A model generated the notes under the pieces. The model was not told the DNA's origin, made no database searches, and was given only the letters and a program-made list of their open reading frames with translations. From assembly GCA_964544155.1 (NCBI GenBank), contig CAZJAH010000014.1:1-62666 (forward strand): a DNA stretch of 62,666 nucleotides. Direction: 5' to 3'. Position 1 is the first letter of the stretch, and each line of letters opens with the position of its first letter. This stretch comes from CAZJAH01 sp964544155 (GTDB taxonomy: Bacteria > Bacteroidota > Ignavibacteria > Kapaibacteriales > UBA2268). Of the stretch, positions 7,546 to 16,625 are shown piece by piece. The translations under genes were made by a program, and so were the position numbers.

Positions 7546-7923
7546 TTAGTTTAAAGTTGCTTCGTAAGCGGCTTTATCCATAAGCGTATCGGCTTCAGCG
7601 GGATTTGACATTTTGATCTTAACAATCCAACCGTCTCCGTAAGGGTCGCTGTTAATGGTTTCAGGAGCGTCATTGAGCTTATCGTTTACTTCAATAATCT
7701 GCCCTGAAACAGGAGCGTACATATCTGCTACGGTTTTTACCGCTTCTATAGTACCAAAAGTATCATCTTTTGAAAGTTCTGCTTCAGCGTCGGGAATATC
7801 CACATAAACAACATCGCCGAGTTCGCTCTGAGCGTGGTCGGTAATTCCAACAGTTGCTACATCGCCGTCAACTTTTACCCATTCGTGATCTTTCGTATAC
7901 TTTAAATTTTCGGGAAATTTCAT
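7546..7923 (-). CDS. gcvH: Glycine cleavage system H protein
   Basis: 125 residues, normal for GcvH. The lipoylated lysine is K63 in TIEAVKTVADMYAP, the standard lipoate-attachment loop between two beta strands. GcvH carries the aminomethyl group on its lipoyl arm between the P (decarboxylase), T and L proteins in the cytosol. Transcribed leftward 37 nt after accC, so it is probably the last gene of accB-accC-gcvH, and is closed by a strong hairpin. Its partner gcvPA is 11 kb away on the other strand; gcvT and gcvPB are not in the window. Confidence 0.96.
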   Translation of the reverse strand: MKFPENLKYTKDHEWVKVDGDVATVGITDHAQSELGDVVYVDIPDAEAELSKDDTFGTIEAVKTVADMYAPVSGQIIEVNDKLNDAPETINSDPYGDGWIVKIKMSNPAEADTLMDKAAYEATLN

Positions 7924-7960
7924 AAATCTACCTCAAAAAAGAACATTTCAAAAAAGATTT

Positions 7961-9304
7961 TTAAAATGACTTCCAGTCATGTCTTTCAAGATACTTAGTA
8001 TCGATGTTTCCTGCAATAAAATCTTTATTTTCCATCATTTTTTTATGGAAAGGAATTGTAGTCGGAATACCTTCGATAACAAATTCATCAAGCGCTCGGC
8101 TCATTTTTGCTATAGCGGACTCCCTGTTATTTCCGAAAGTGATCAGCTTGGCCACAAGCGAATCATAATGAGGCGGTATTCTATATCCCTGATAAATATG
8201 CGAATCGACCCTTACACCGTGGCCGCCGGGAAAGTGCAGGCTGGTAATAAGCCCCGGGCCCGGCCTGAAGTTATAATCGGGGTCTTCGGCGTTTATTCTG
8301 CACTCGATAGCGTGGAATTTTGGCTGCTGCTGTTTCAAGCTCAGCTTTTCGCCTCCGGCGACTCTGATTTGCTCTTTTATCAGGTCAACTGATAGAGATT
8401 CCTCAGTTACGGGGTGCTCCACTTGTATCCTGGTATTCATTTCCATAAAGTAAAAATTCTTATCCTGATCCACAAGATACTCTATTGTACCCGGCCCGTG
8501 GTAATTCACGGCTTTAGCGCCTTTGACGGAAGCTTCGCCCATTTGGGATCTAAGCTCCTTATCCACGAATGGGGAAGGTGCTTCCTCGATTAGTTTCTGA
8601 TGCCTGCGCTGTGTAGAACATTCCCTTTCGTTCAGGTGTATCACATTGCCCAATTTATCGCCGATTATTTGTATTTCGATATGGCGGGCAAATTCGACCA
8701 GTTTTTCAATATACACATCAGGATTGCCGAAGGCCGATTCGGCCTCATTGCGAGTCATGAAGAAGGCGTTTTCAAGCTCTTTGGGTGAGCGTGCTAGTCT
8801 CATGCCTTTACCTCCGCCTCCGGCTACTGCCTTGAGCAGGACGGGATAGCCGATAGCTTCGGAAATATCTTTGGCTTCGGATAATTCTCTTACAACACCT
8901 TCGCTGCCCGGAACTACGGGTACGCCTGCTTTTTGCATGGTATTCTTGGCGACGGATTTATTGCCCATTTTGGAAATGGCGTCAGCCGTAGGCCCTATAA
9001 AATTAATATCGTGGTCGTCGCAAATTTCCACAAACCTGCTATTCTCCGACAGAAATCCGTATCCGGGATGTATAGCATCCGCGCCGGTAACTTCTGCTGC
9101 AGAAATAATCGCGGGTATGTGCAGGTAGCTGTTGCGCGATTGGGCAGGGCCTATGCAGACCGCTTCATCGGCGAACCTGACATGCAGCGCAAGCTCGTCA
9201 GCCTCGGAGTAAACAGCTACAGTCTTGATATTCATTTCTCTACACGCCCGGATCACTCTGAGTGCTATTTCGCCTCTGTTGGCGATTAAAACTTTTTCTA
9301 TCAT
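7961..9304 (-). CDS. accC: Acetyl-CoA carboxylase, biotin carboxylase subunit
   Basis: 447 residues, the usual length. The N-terminal domain begins VLIANRGEIALRVIRACREM; the ATP-grasp region has the Gly-rich loop KAVAGGGGKGMRLA (about 159-172), and the active site shows MEMNTRIQVEHPVTEE (about 287-302). It carboxylates biotin on AccB using ATP and bicarbonate, the first half-reaction of malonyl-CoA synthesis. The start codon is one nt after the accB stop, so translation is likely coupled. No carboxyltransferase genes (accA/accD) are in the window. Intact. Confidence 0.97.
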   Translation of the reverse strand: MIEKVLIANRGEIALRVIRACREMNIKTVAVYSEADELALHVRFADEAVCIGPAQSRNSYLHIPAIISAAEVTGADAIHPGYGFLSENSRFVEICDDHDINFIGPTADAISKMGNKSVAKNTMQKAGVPVVPGSEGVVRELSEAKDISEAIGYPVLLKAVAGGGGKGMRLARSPKELENAFFMTRNEAESAFGNPDVYIEKLVEFARHIEIQIIGDKLGNVIHLNERECSTQRRHQKLIEEAPSPFVDKELRSQMGEASVKGAKAVNYHGPGTIEYLVDQDKNFYFMEMNTRIQVEHPVTEESLSVDLIKEQIRVAGGEKLSLKQQQPKFHAIECRINAEDPDYNFRPGPGLITSLHFPGGHGVRVDSHIYQGYRIPPHYDSLVAKLITFGNNRESAIAKMSRALDEFVIEGIPTTIPFHKKMMENKDFIAGNIDTKYLERHDWKSF

Positions 9305-9305
9305 A

Positions 9306-9788
9306 TTATTCCGGTTTAATTATGAATATAGGCTGATTATATTCCACCGGCTGTGCGTTATCAATGAGGATTTTTACAACTGTGCCGGCAACGTCGCTTT
9401 CGATTTCATTCATTAATTTCATGGCTTCGATAATGCAAAGCACCTGGCCGGGCGATACCCGTGAACCAATTTCCACAAATGGGTCTGACTCAGGCGAAGG
9501 CGCACTGTAGAAAGTTCCCACTATCGGTGATTTGATCACATGGCCTTCTACTTCCGGCGCGGTATCGGCCGGGGCAGCATCAGATTGAGCAGCTGCTGCA
9601 GGCTGTGGCAATTCCGGCTGGCTTTGCTGGGGCATAGCCTGTGTCATCGGCATAAAGGCGGTCTGAGTTCTGCCTTTTGTTTCGCGTTTGGAAAGCTTTA
9701 GTTTTGTTCCTTCCTCTTCGATGGATAGCTCGGTCACGGTGCTTTCATCGAATATCTTCACAAGTTTCTTAAGATAGTTAAGATCCAT
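9306..9788 (-). CDS. accB: Biotin carboxyl carrier protein of acetyl-CoA carboxylase
   Basis: 160 residues. An N-terminal helical segment (1-35) leads to a Pro/Ala/Gln-rich flexible linker (about 45-80) and then the biotinyl domain with the signature CIIEAMKLMNEIES; K124 is the biotinylated lysine. It shuttles carboxybiotin between biotin carboxylase and carboxyltransferase. The gene lies downstream of efp on the same strand, separated by a terminator-like hairpin, so it probably has its own promoter in 9789-9840. The efp-accB-accC order is common in bacteria. Confidence 0.97.
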   Translation of the reverse strand: MDLNYLKKLVKIFDESTVTELSIEEEGTKLKLSKRETKGRTQTAFMPMTQAMPQQSQPELPQPAAAAQSDAAPADTAPEVEGHVIKSPIVGTFYSAPSPESDPFVEIGSRVSPGQVLCIIEAMKLMNEIESDVAGTVVKILIDNAQPVEYNQPIFIIKPE

Positions 9789-9840
9789 ATTACCTTCCGG
9801 TTATATTGTAATAACTGTATATAATTATCAAAGCTTTTAT

Positions 9841-9888
9841 AAAAAAAGCGTGTTTCCATAACAAGCTATATTACGAAAAACACGCTTT
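9841..9888 (-). terminator. Rho-independent terminator after efp
   Basis: AAAGCGTGTTT (9845-9855) and AAACACGCTTT (9878-9888) form an 11-bp perfect stem with a 22-nt loop; on the minus strand a run of T follows at 9847-9841. Confidence 0.8.
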
Positions 9889-9907
9889 ATTAACAAGTAT
9901 TAATAGT

Positions 9908-10474
9908 CTATTCTTTTACTCTTTCAATGTATGAGCCTTGCCTTGTATCTACTCTTATCTTATCGCCTTCATTAATAAAGAGCGGTACCTGTACTTCCGC
10001 GCCTGTTTCCAAAGTGGCAGGTTTGGTTACGTTTGTAGCCGTATCGCCTCTAAGGCCCGGTTCGGTATGAGCAACTACAAGGTTAACATGCAGAGGCACA
10101 TCAACCCCCAGGACAATATCTCCTTCAAAAGCTATATCTACCTGTTCATTTTCTTTGAGAAATTCTATGCCTTCGCCTATTTGCTCTTTGGGAACAGGTA
10201 TTTGTTCATAATTTCCGGTATTCATAAAGTAATAACTATCACCGTCATTATATAGATACTGGAAAGGAATTCTTTCAACGCGTACAAGCTCGATTTTCTC
10301 ATCAGAGCGGTAGCGGTTTTCCGAAAGTTTTCCGGTATTCATATTTCGTAGCTTCACCTGGTGGTGAGCAGGCCCTTTTCCGGGTGTTACATGTTTGTGC
10401 TCCAGGATAACGTAGTTCTCATTGTTGTACTTAACTACAGCTCCCGGCCTTAAATCAGCAGTTGTTCCTACCAT
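9908..10474 (-). CDS. efp: Translation elongation factor P
   Basis: 188 residues, standard EF-P. EF-P enters the ribosomal E site and relieves stalling at polyproline. The loop HVTPGKGPAHHQ carries K33 at the position modified by beta-lysylation in enterobacteria. The open frame continues upstream through the tRNA-Cys gene, but the true start is MVGTTADLRPG at 10474: this matches the family N-terminus, and the longer frame is only the tRNA read as protein. It starts 27 nt after the tRNA-Cys end, so tRNA and efp may share a transcript. No EpmA homologue is in the window. Confidence 0.96.
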   Translation of the reverse strand: MVGTTADLRPGAVVKYNNENYVILEHKHVTPGKGPAHHQVKLRNMNTGKLSENRYRSDEKIELVRVERIPFQYLYNDGDSYYFMNTGNYEQIPVPKEQIGEGIEFLKENEQVDIAFEGDIVLGVDVPLHVNLVVAHTEPGLRGDTATNVTKPATLETGAEVQVPLFINEGDKIRVDTRQGSYIERVKE

Positions 10475-10501
10475 TAATAATCCTGATAATCTAATAAAAA
10501 G

Positions 10502-10572
10502 AGGTGACGAGAGGATTCGAACCTCCGTACGCGGTTTTGCAGACCGCTGCCTAGCCACTCGGCCACGTCACC
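10502..10572 (-). tRNA. tRNA-Cys (GCA)
   Basis: A 71-nt cloverleaf. The acceptor arms GGTGACG and CGTCACC pair fully, the anticodon stem GCGGT/ACCGC frames loop CTGCAAA (anticodon GCA), and the T arm contains GGTTCGAATCC. The discriminator base is U, typical for tRNA-Cys. CCA is not encoded; a T-run follows. Confidence 0.96.
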
Positions 10573-10724
10573 AGAGAATACAAATTTAGCACTTTGCCTA
10601 TGATTTTCCAAATCAATTTTGGAACTTAGACTTTTAACGGCTTAATAAATAATTTATTAAGATTTTATTGAAAAAAGTTTTGTGAAGAATAAAAAAACGC
10701 TTATTTTTGAAAGCTCTCATCTGA

Positions 10725-10807
10725 GCGGAAGTGGCGGAATTGGTAGACGCGCCATCTTGAGGGGGTGGTGCCCAATGGGCGTGGGGGTTCGAGTCCCCCC
10801 TTCCGCA
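10725..10807 (+). tRNA. tRNA-Leu (GAG)
   Basis: An 83-nt class II tRNA with a long variable arm. Acceptor GCGGAAG/CTTCCGC pairs fully, D arm contains AATTGGTAGACGC, the anticodon stem CCATC/GGTGG frames TTGAGGG (anticodon GAG), and the T arm has GGTTCGAGTCC. CCA is not encoded. It is followed by a rightward terminator. Confidence 0.96.
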
Positions 10808-10822
10808 CTGATAAAATAATTT

Positions 10823-10860
10823 AGCCCTTGCAGGCCAATAACTTGCAAGGGCTTTTCTTT
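10823..10860 (+). terminator. Rho-independent terminator after tRNA-Leu
   Basis: AGCCCTTGCA/TGCAAGGGCT, a perfect 10-bp stem with an 11-nt loop, followed by TTTCTTTT. Confidence 0.88.
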
Positions 10861-11101
10861 TATGGCTTAACGTTTATCTTAATGATAATATTTCGTATGC
10901 CCGTAATTCGTCAGATTCCTGCACATATTAATTTGCGCAAAAGATTAATAAGGGAAGGGATTGGCAGGCTTTGGATTTGAGAGTTATTAGCTGAAATACG
11001 CAGGGATTTATAATGCCCCGGACCCCCGAAATTTTGTTTTAGAATTTTTCATAACAATTATATATATTGAAGAAGTAAATTGTTTTAAAAGGAGAGCGGC
11101 A

Positions 11102-11428
11102 ATGAAAATTGATATTAAACTTACACCTGAGCAGAAAAAGAAATTTGATAAAAGATTTGGGCATTTCGGAGATACTCCGGAACAAGTTGTTAAAAAATTC
11201 ATCGAGCCATTAATTGAAGCATCTGAAGAGGATTTCGAATATTTCCTGAATATGCGTAAATATATGGATTCGGATGAATTTAAAGAAGAAATGGAAGAGA
11301 TGATGGAGAATGACGAGATGCTCGATGATGAGTTCTTCGAAGATGAAAATGAGTTTTTCGGCGATGACGATGACGATGACGATGAGTTCTTCGATAGAGA
11401 TGATTTTGACAAGGAGAGATATAACTAG
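11102..11428 (+). CDS. Small strongly acidic protein, unknown function
   Basis: 108 residues, preceded by AAGGAG seven nt before the ATG. The first half (1-50) looks like an amphipathic helical domain with Lys/Phe-rich KIDIKLTPEQKKKFDKRFG. The second half is extremely acidic, with Glu-rich helix-like sequence (about 58-75) passing into a tail of Asp/Glu/Phe that includes seven consecutive Asp near residues 89-95. I recognise no family. Such tails occur in DNA mimics, chaperone-like and metal-buffering proteins, but none of these can be claimed here. It stands alone; 294 nt upstream (after the tRNA-Leu terminator) and 247 nt downstream hold no clear gene. Confidence 0.6.
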   Translation: MKIDIKLTPEQKKKFDKRFGHFGDTPEQVVKKFIEPLIEASEEDFEYFLNMRKYMDSDEFKEEMEEMMENDEMLDDEFFEDENEFFGDDDDDDDEFFDRDDFDKERYN

Positions 11429-11675
11429 AAACCGATTGGGTTACCGAACATTACGATTGGCCGGCAGCCAAACTGTATTGTATTGCCCCGGTTTCCGGGC
11501 AATCTCTACTCGACCGCACCAATCAGCACGGCTTTCCTTCTGTTGAGGCATTTGAAGTTGCCGTTTACATAGCTTTGTGTTATGTGAGCATCAGATTGAT
11601 AAATTATCCTCTTAAGGGATGCGCCGGCACCTCCTGTACATACTGATTAGAACTTATCCCGTTGATTCCGTTAAT

Positions 11676-13772
11676 TTACTCCTCGAACAATTCGTTCTTG
11701 GAGCTTTTGGCAACCAACATCTCGGCAACTGCAGTAATCAGGGCCAAAAAAACAAAGAGCTGCCAAAGCTCAGTACCTGTGCGCGCTTTTTCTATACCCG
11801 AGCCGATTTCTTCAATTTCTTCAATATAGCGGATTTTCGAATCCTCGCCCGCTTTTTTACTCAGGATGTCATTCACTTCATCATTATCGTAATAGCTCAT
11901 CAGTGATTCAGATGAGGGAGTGTTTACCGCCACAAGCAAAGGAATATTATTAAAATTATTGGATAGCTCATAAACTCCCGGAATATTCAGCGCTTTCATG
12001 GATAAGGATAATCCTGCCGGAAGCCTGGAAGCCTGATGGTATGATTCATTCCCCATAGGATCGACCACACGTATATTAACATCCGAGCCAAAGCCGGACG
12101 GGAGCATAATGCTGAATGGCTTGCCCGTCTCAAATGTGAGCGCTGCCTCTTCTCTGGCGGTTAGGTATGTGACGGCCCTGTAAAGAATAGTCGGGAAAAT
12201 ACCCGTTACAGGCAGGTTGCTCCATTCCGAAGTGGGGGGGACGGCGCAGTAAAGAACCTTGCCTTCTCCCGGACGGGCTTCCGAAAGAAAACCGCCGCCG
12301 GGTATGCTGATTATGTGCTGGCCTGACTTAGCCGCTGCTACACTGTATATATCCGGGGATTCAACGATTTTTTTATTATCTGTTTCGCCGCTGAATACAC
12401 CTTCGAAAACGGGATGCTGCCTGTCGATCGATGAAAAACGCATGGGATTTGCTTCATCATAGCTAGTTATACTGATCGCACCGAATCCAAGAGCTTTCAG
12501 AGCGCTGAAGAGCTCATTGCTATCCTCTTCGCCTCCAAAGATCATGGCTGAGCCGCCGTTATTTACATAGTTCCGGACTTTCATATAGTCAGATTCCCTG
12601 AAATCTCCGCCGGCGAGGAGTACCATTTCATAATTCTCCAAATTAAAAGCCGAAAATTGCCCGGGATCAACGATGCGCGCATTAGCGAAATCAGAATCGC
12701 GATTGAATTCTTTAACTGCCAGCCTAATGAACCGTATCGATGCGTCGCTGCCGGCAAGAAGTATTTCAGGGCTTTTCGGGATAGTGAAACCGAAATACCT
12801 TTTATTATCAATATCCAGAGCGTCTCCTTCTATTTCAAGTGCTCCCTTGTAGCTGCCGCGTTCTGTGGGAGCAAAGCTGATAGGGATTGTGCTTAAAGCG
12901 TTTGCATTCAGGTCTATGGCTCTTTGGGTAACTCTTTTGCCATTAAATGCCATGCTGACAACCACATCCTCAACCGGATTGGAAGAGCTGTTACGAATAT
13001 AGGCTTCAGTTTCAACCGGCTTGCCTGGCTGGAATATACGCGAAATCACATTCAGTGAATCTACTGCCAGGTTCTTAATCTCGGAGCCTGAGCGCGCGCT
13101 GAGATTCATAAAATAGATATTTACCGGATAAGGAAAAGCGCCGCGATTTTCTTTTTCAGGGAATATATTCGCCTGTGCATCGGAAATAATAAATATCTCA
13201 CGGTTAATATTTGCCGCGTTATCAAGCAGGAGGGAGGCCATTTGGAGGCTTTTCTCCAGGTCTGCTTCTGAATTTGAAATGTCTATCTGCTCCAGGGTTT
13301 CGGAAACAAGCGCATGATTTCGTGTCAGATCAGACATGCCGGCGGCAAAATCGCCGGCCATGGGCAGAACTGTGACTTCATCGCCTTCACCGATCTGCCG
13401 GAGGATTTCCCTGGCAGCCAGTTTTGAATGATTAAATCGGTTGCCGTATTCATCGGAAACATCCATACTGAAAGAATTATCAATAATTATCACCGTGCTG
13501 GAATTGGCGTAAGTCTCAAGTATGGGCAGCGTACCTTCGATGATTGGGCGGGCAAATGCCAGTACAATGAATATTATCAGCAATGTACGCAGAATAAGCA
13601 GCAGCAGACGCTTGATTTTTAGATGGCGTATTTTCGTTTTTTGAAGTTCTTTCAGAAAGCGCAGGGTGGAAAATTCCACTTTTTTCATTTTTCTGAGGTT
13701 TAGAAAATGCAGCAGTATGGGAATGCCTGCCGCTATAAGTCCGATCAATACTAAGGGATTTAAAAAATTCAT
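11676..13772 (-). CDS. BatA-type membrane protein with von Willebrand factor A domain
   Basis: 698 residues. The N-terminus is the aerotolerance-regulator/BatA module: a first membrane helix (about 7-23) followed by the basic segment NLRKMKKVEFSTLRFLKEL, then a second helix (about 58-76). A VWA domain follows, with metal-site start IIIDNSFSMD (DxSxS, about 96-105). The central part (about 230-640) is predicted extracytoplasmic beta-rich sequence, and a last membrane helix (about 672-690) precedes a short charged end. Proteins of this layout are common in Bacteroidota, usually near MoxR ATPases; none is adjacent here. The role is probably cell-envelope stress or assembly, not defined. Single leftward gene. 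Confidence 0.85.
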   Translation of the reverse strand: MNFLNPLVLIGLIAAGIPILLHFLNLRKMKKVEFSTLRFLKELQKTKIRHLKIKRLLLLILRTLLIIFIVLAFARPIIEGTLPILETYANSSTVIIIDNSFSMDVSDEYGNRFNHSKLAAREILRQIGEGDEVTVLPMAGDFAAGMSDLTRNHALVSETLEQIDISNSEADLEKSLQMASLLLDNAANINREIFIISDAQANIFPEKENRGAFPYPVNIYFMNLSARSGSEIKNLAVDSLNVISRIFQPGKPVETEAYIRNSSSNPVEDVVVSMAFNGKRVTQRAIDLNANALSTIPISFAPTERGSYKGALEIEGDALDIDNKRYFGFTIPKSPEILLAGSDASIRFIRLAVKEFNRDSDFANARIVDPGQFSAFNLENYEMVLLAGGDFRESDYMKVRNYVNNGGSAMIFGGEEDSNELFSALKALGFGAISITSYDEANPMRFSSIDRQHPVFEGVFSGETDNKKIVESPDIYSVAAAKSGQHIISIPGGGFLSEARPGEGKVLYCAVPPTSEWSNLPVTGIFPTILYRAVTYLTAREEAALTFETGKPFSIMLPSGFGSDVNIRVVDPMGNESYHQASRLPAGLSLSMKALNIPGVYELSNNFNNIPLLVAVNTPSSESLMSYYDNDEVNDILSKKAGEDSKIRYIEEIEEIGSGIEKARTGTELWQLFVFLALITAVAEMLVAKSSKNELFEE

Positions 13773-13968
13773 CAGTCAAAGTCTAAAGTTATAGTTATAT
13801 TCAATGTTATTTTGACGTATTAAGGGGATATTATTACACCGGGGTTTATTTTGGCGGAAAGCGTAATCTATTGAATTATGAATTAAGAAATTTACTTCGG
13901 TTCCATTATTTTGTAAAATGCAAAAGCAAATATAAATTAAATTTTAACAGAATGAAAATACCCGGCGG

Positions 13969-15030
13969 TCAGAATGAGGTTTCGGCCAGACGGGTTACTT
14001 CTCCGGTAACTTCATCTTCACCGATGGTTTTGTACAACTTGCCTTTCAGATAGATAATGGCTTTTTTGCGTCCGCAGGCAACCCCGATATCTGCCTCGCG
14101 GGCTTCTCCCGGGCCGTTCACAGCGCAGCCGAGCACTGATATGCTGATATTTTTCTTAATGCCATTTAGGCTTCTTTCCAGGTCTTTGACTATACGGGGT
14201 AAGTCGTTTTCCAGTCGGCCGCATGTAGGGCAGGAGATGATCTCAATTCCTTTCTGCCTGAGTCCCAGCGATTTGAGTATTTCAATCCCGGCTTTGACTT
14301 CTTTTTCAGGGGCGTCGGTCAGTGATACCCGTATAGTATCGCCAATACCTTCGGATAGCAGGGCTCCTATACCCACTGATGATTTAATTGTTCCGGCAAA
14401 TTCAGTCCCTGCTTCTGTCACACCTAAATGCAGCGGATAGTCGGTGTTCGCGGCGATAAGCCTGTAGGCCTTAATCATTAAGGGAACACATGATGATTTC
14501 ACGGCAATAACAATATTACTAAAACCGAATTTTTCGGCAATCTCAGAGTGGCGCATGGCGCTGTCGTAAAGGGCTTCCGCTGTAGGATAACCGTATTTAT
14601 CAAGGATGTCTTCCTCCAGCGATCCTGAATTTACGCCTATACGAATCGGTATTCCCGCTTCGGCGGCCCTGGTAAGCACGGCTTTTATCCTGACTTCCGA
14701 ACCGATATTTCCCGGATTTATCCGCACTTTGGCTACTCCGGCATTTATGGCGGCTATCGCGTGCCTGTAATTAAAGTGAATGTCTGCCACAACAGGCAGA
14801 GGCGCAGCCGCGCATATATCCTTCATGGCTTCGGCGGCGGAGTCGTCATTCACTGTTACCCGTACAATGTCCGCGCCTGCTTCGGCGCATCTTAGTATCT
14901 GCGCGATTGTTGCCTCCCGGTCGGAGGTTTTTGTCTTCGTCATGGTCTGAACTGAAACGGGAGCGCCTCCGCCTATCGGAACGCTCCCTGCCAGCACCTG
15001 TCTGGTTTTTCTTCTTTCGAAACTGTTCAA
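13969..15030 (-). CDS. ispG: 4-hydroxy-3-methylbut-2-enyl diphosphate synthase
   Basis: 353 residues, the short bacterial form of IspG/GcpE. The N-terminal TIM-barrel domain opens with RRKTRQVLAGSVPIGGGAPVSVQTM; the C-terminal [4Fe-4S] domain has ligands C267 and C270 (SCPTCGR) and C302 in LGCAVNGPGEARE, with catalytic-site E309. It converts methylerythritol cyclodiphosphate to HMBPP in the non-mevalonate isoprenoid pathway. Its start is 2 nt downstream of the rhomboid gene stop, so the two are probably one transcript. Intact. Confidence 0.97.
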   Translation of the reverse strand: MNSFERRKTRQVLAGSVPIGGGAPVSVQTMTKTKTSDREATIAQILRCAEAGADIVRVTVNDDSAAEAMKDICAAAPLPVVADIHFNYRHAIAAINAGVAKVRINPGNIGSEVRIKAVLTRAAEAGIPIRIGVNSGSLEEDILDKYGYPTAEALYDSAMRHSEIAEKFGFSNIVIAVKSSCVPLMIKAYRLIAANTDYPLHLGVTEAGTEFAGTIKSSVGIGALLSEGIGDTIRVSLTDAPEKEVKAGIEILKSLGLRQKGIEIISCPTCGRLENDLPRIVKDLERSLNGIKKNISISVLGCAVNGPGEAREADIGVACGRKKAIIYLKGKLYKTIGEDEVTGEVTRLAETSF

Positions 15031-15032
15031 TT

Positions 15033-16004
15033 TTAAAGCTTTTTGCTTAATTCATGAAGTATTTTCTTTTCTTTTTCCGATAAATTCTGGTATCCGGATT
15101 CGGATATCTTATCCAAAATCTCATCTATCTTAGCTTGTGTTATCTCTTCACCGGCCACGCTGAATGTGCGTCCGGGCCTGGATTCTTCGGTTACGTGGTA
15201 ATTTTCTTCGCGCGGAGTCTGCTTTTTTTCCCAATTAACCTTGAAAACGTTCGGCCTGCTGCGCTGCCGGAATGAGCCTTCGGTATATCCCCCGCTGCTG
15301 CTGCCGGCGCCGGAATCCGATTTCCCGAATAAATTCCCTACCAAGCGGTAAATTCCCCACTTTTCGCCATACTTAAGCAGAAGCCACCCCGTAGCCGCGC
15401 CGCCTAGATGAGCAAAGTGTGCTATGCCTGTTGAGCCCATAAGGCCGGAGATCATCTCTATACCGGCGAAAATTATCACAAAGTACTTTGCCGGTATCGG
15501 TATAAAGAAGGGGAACATAAAAATCGGCCTGTTCGGAAATGAAAGCCCAAATGCCAGAAGTATACCGTAAACCGAACCCGAAGCCCCTACAGTAGGTGTT
15601 CCCGGGTCGGCAACAAAAAGCTGCACTATGGCAGCGCCAATACCGCTAAGCAGGTAAAATGTCAGAAATTTTTTGGCGCCCCACATGTTCTCAAGCTCGG
15701 TACCGAACATCCACAATGCAAACATATTAAAGAATAAATGAAAAAAACCGCCGTGCAAAAACTGATACGTTATTATCTGCCAGGGCAAAAAATTTCCCAA
15801 TTCTAGGGAAAGCATGTCCTTCATTGAAAAAAGGGCGAAATATCTTATAAATAGATCATACAGATTCGTTCCGCCAAAAGAAAATACAGGCAGGAAAAAA
15901 TGTTGTAAAATAAATACTGAGACATTTATTATCAGCAGCATTTTAATTACGGGCGGAAACATTGAGAATCTTCCGCCTAATCCGGGACGTCCAATTGGTG
16001 TCAT
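15033..16004 (-). CDS. Rhomboid-family intramembrane serine protease
   Basis: 323 residues with about six membrane helices. Catalytic Ser is S143 in VGASGSVYG and catalytic His is H199 in AHFAHLGG; the conserved loop with HxxxHxxFNM appears as HGGFFHLFFNMFALWMFG (about 84-101). The last 70 residues are a soluble tail ending in a Leu/Lys/Glu-rich helix (LSEKEKKILHELSKKL) resembling the DUF6576 tail found on Bacteroidota rhomboids. Rhomboids cut membrane-anchored substrates within the bilayer. First gene of a rhomboid-ispG pair. Confidence 0.93.
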   Translation of the reverse strand: MTPIGRPGLGGRFSMFPPVIKMLLIINVSVFILQHFFLPVFSFGGTNLYDLFIRYFALFSMKDMLSLELGNFLPWQIITYQFLHGGFFHLFFNMFALWMFGTELENMWGAKKFLTFYLLSGIGAAIVQLFVADPGTPTVGASGSVYGILLAFGLSFPNRPIFMFPFFIPIPAKYFVIIFAGIEMISGLMGSTGIAHFAHLGGAATGWLLLKYGEKWGIYRLVGNLFGKSDSGAGSSSGGYTEGSFRQRSRPNVFKVNWEKKQTPREENYHVTEESRPGRTFSVAGEEITQAKIDEILDKISESGYQNLSEKEKKILHELSKKL

Positions 16005-16152
16005 TTAATTAATATCAAATTTTTTGTTTTCAGAATATTTTAATTGATGTACTTAATTCATACATTTTCTAAGCATCAGTAATTTTAGACGTTATTTTCG
16101 GGCATGCATTGCTGAATATAAGAAAAATCAGCATTTAAAAGCAGTGAAGAAA

Positions 16153-16530
16153 TCAATTCATCGAAAGATATATTGTTTTTGGAGACCTGTCTATTTTTTT
16201 TATTGATTTATAATATACTTCCCACTTGATTTTGAAATCTTCCCATAAAGTATAAAAAGTTTTCTTATCAATAATGAAATCATCCCATGAATCCACCATT
16301 TTATCGTATGTATTGGTAAGGGAATTTTTATTAATGGCTCCATTGTGTTCGGTCATAAGTATTTCGGGAAGCCCGTGTACAACTTTCTGATAGAAATCCA
16401 GAATATCCGATATGGTGGTGTATATCTTATCATCAACTGTATTGTGGTTCTCGAGCAGATATAGCATCTCATCCGCCGAGCCGATAACTGAATTGATAAC
16501 TTCTAATTGTTTGATTATTTCATTATCCAT
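16153..16530 (-). CDS. Hypothetical helical protein
   Basis: 125 residues, mostly predicted alpha-helix, rich in Asp, Ile and Tyr, with no signal peptide, membrane span or motif I can name. The start at 16530 is the first ATG; the T-run of the upstream pgk terminator lies immediately before it, so the gene would need a promoter inside or beyond that hairpin, or depend on read-through. This makes it the least certain protein in this part of the window. No neighbours suggest a role. Confidence 0.45.
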   Translation of the reverse strand: MDNEIIKQLEVINSVIGSADEMLYLLENHNTVDDKIYTTISDILDFYQKVVHGLPEILMTEHNGAINKNSLTNTYDKMVDSWDDFIIDKKTFYTLWEDFKIKWEVYYKSIKKIDRSPKTIYLSMN

Positions 16531-16570
16531 AAAAAAATCCCGCGGACAGGCCGATTTCCGCCCGCGATTT
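16531..16570 (-). terminator. Probable terminator after pgk
   Basis: On the minus strand a GC-rich imperfect stem (GCGG/CCGC core plus flanking AAATC/GATTT, a 2-nt bulge) is followed by ATTTTTTT at 16539-16531. Confidence 0.6.
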
Positions 16571-16625
16571 ATGATTTAAAAATGTTTCTTCTATCCTAAG
16601 AAACTGTGCTGTTGTATTTAGAATA

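Noticed and set aside
10475..10558. N-terminal extension of EF-P by 28 residues
   Set aside because: The extension is the tRNA-Cys gene and its spacer; family alignment puts the start at 10474.
11008..11412. Ser-rich 134-codon minus-strand frame
   Set aside because: It is the antisense of the Asp/Glu-rich gene; the Ser runs are reverse-complemented GAT/GAA codons.
11425..11656. Open plus-strand frame of about 75 codons with protein-like composition (contains DWPAAKLYCIAPVSG)
   Set aside because: No in-frame start codon and no recognised family; possibly a gene remnant, but not supportable as a feature.
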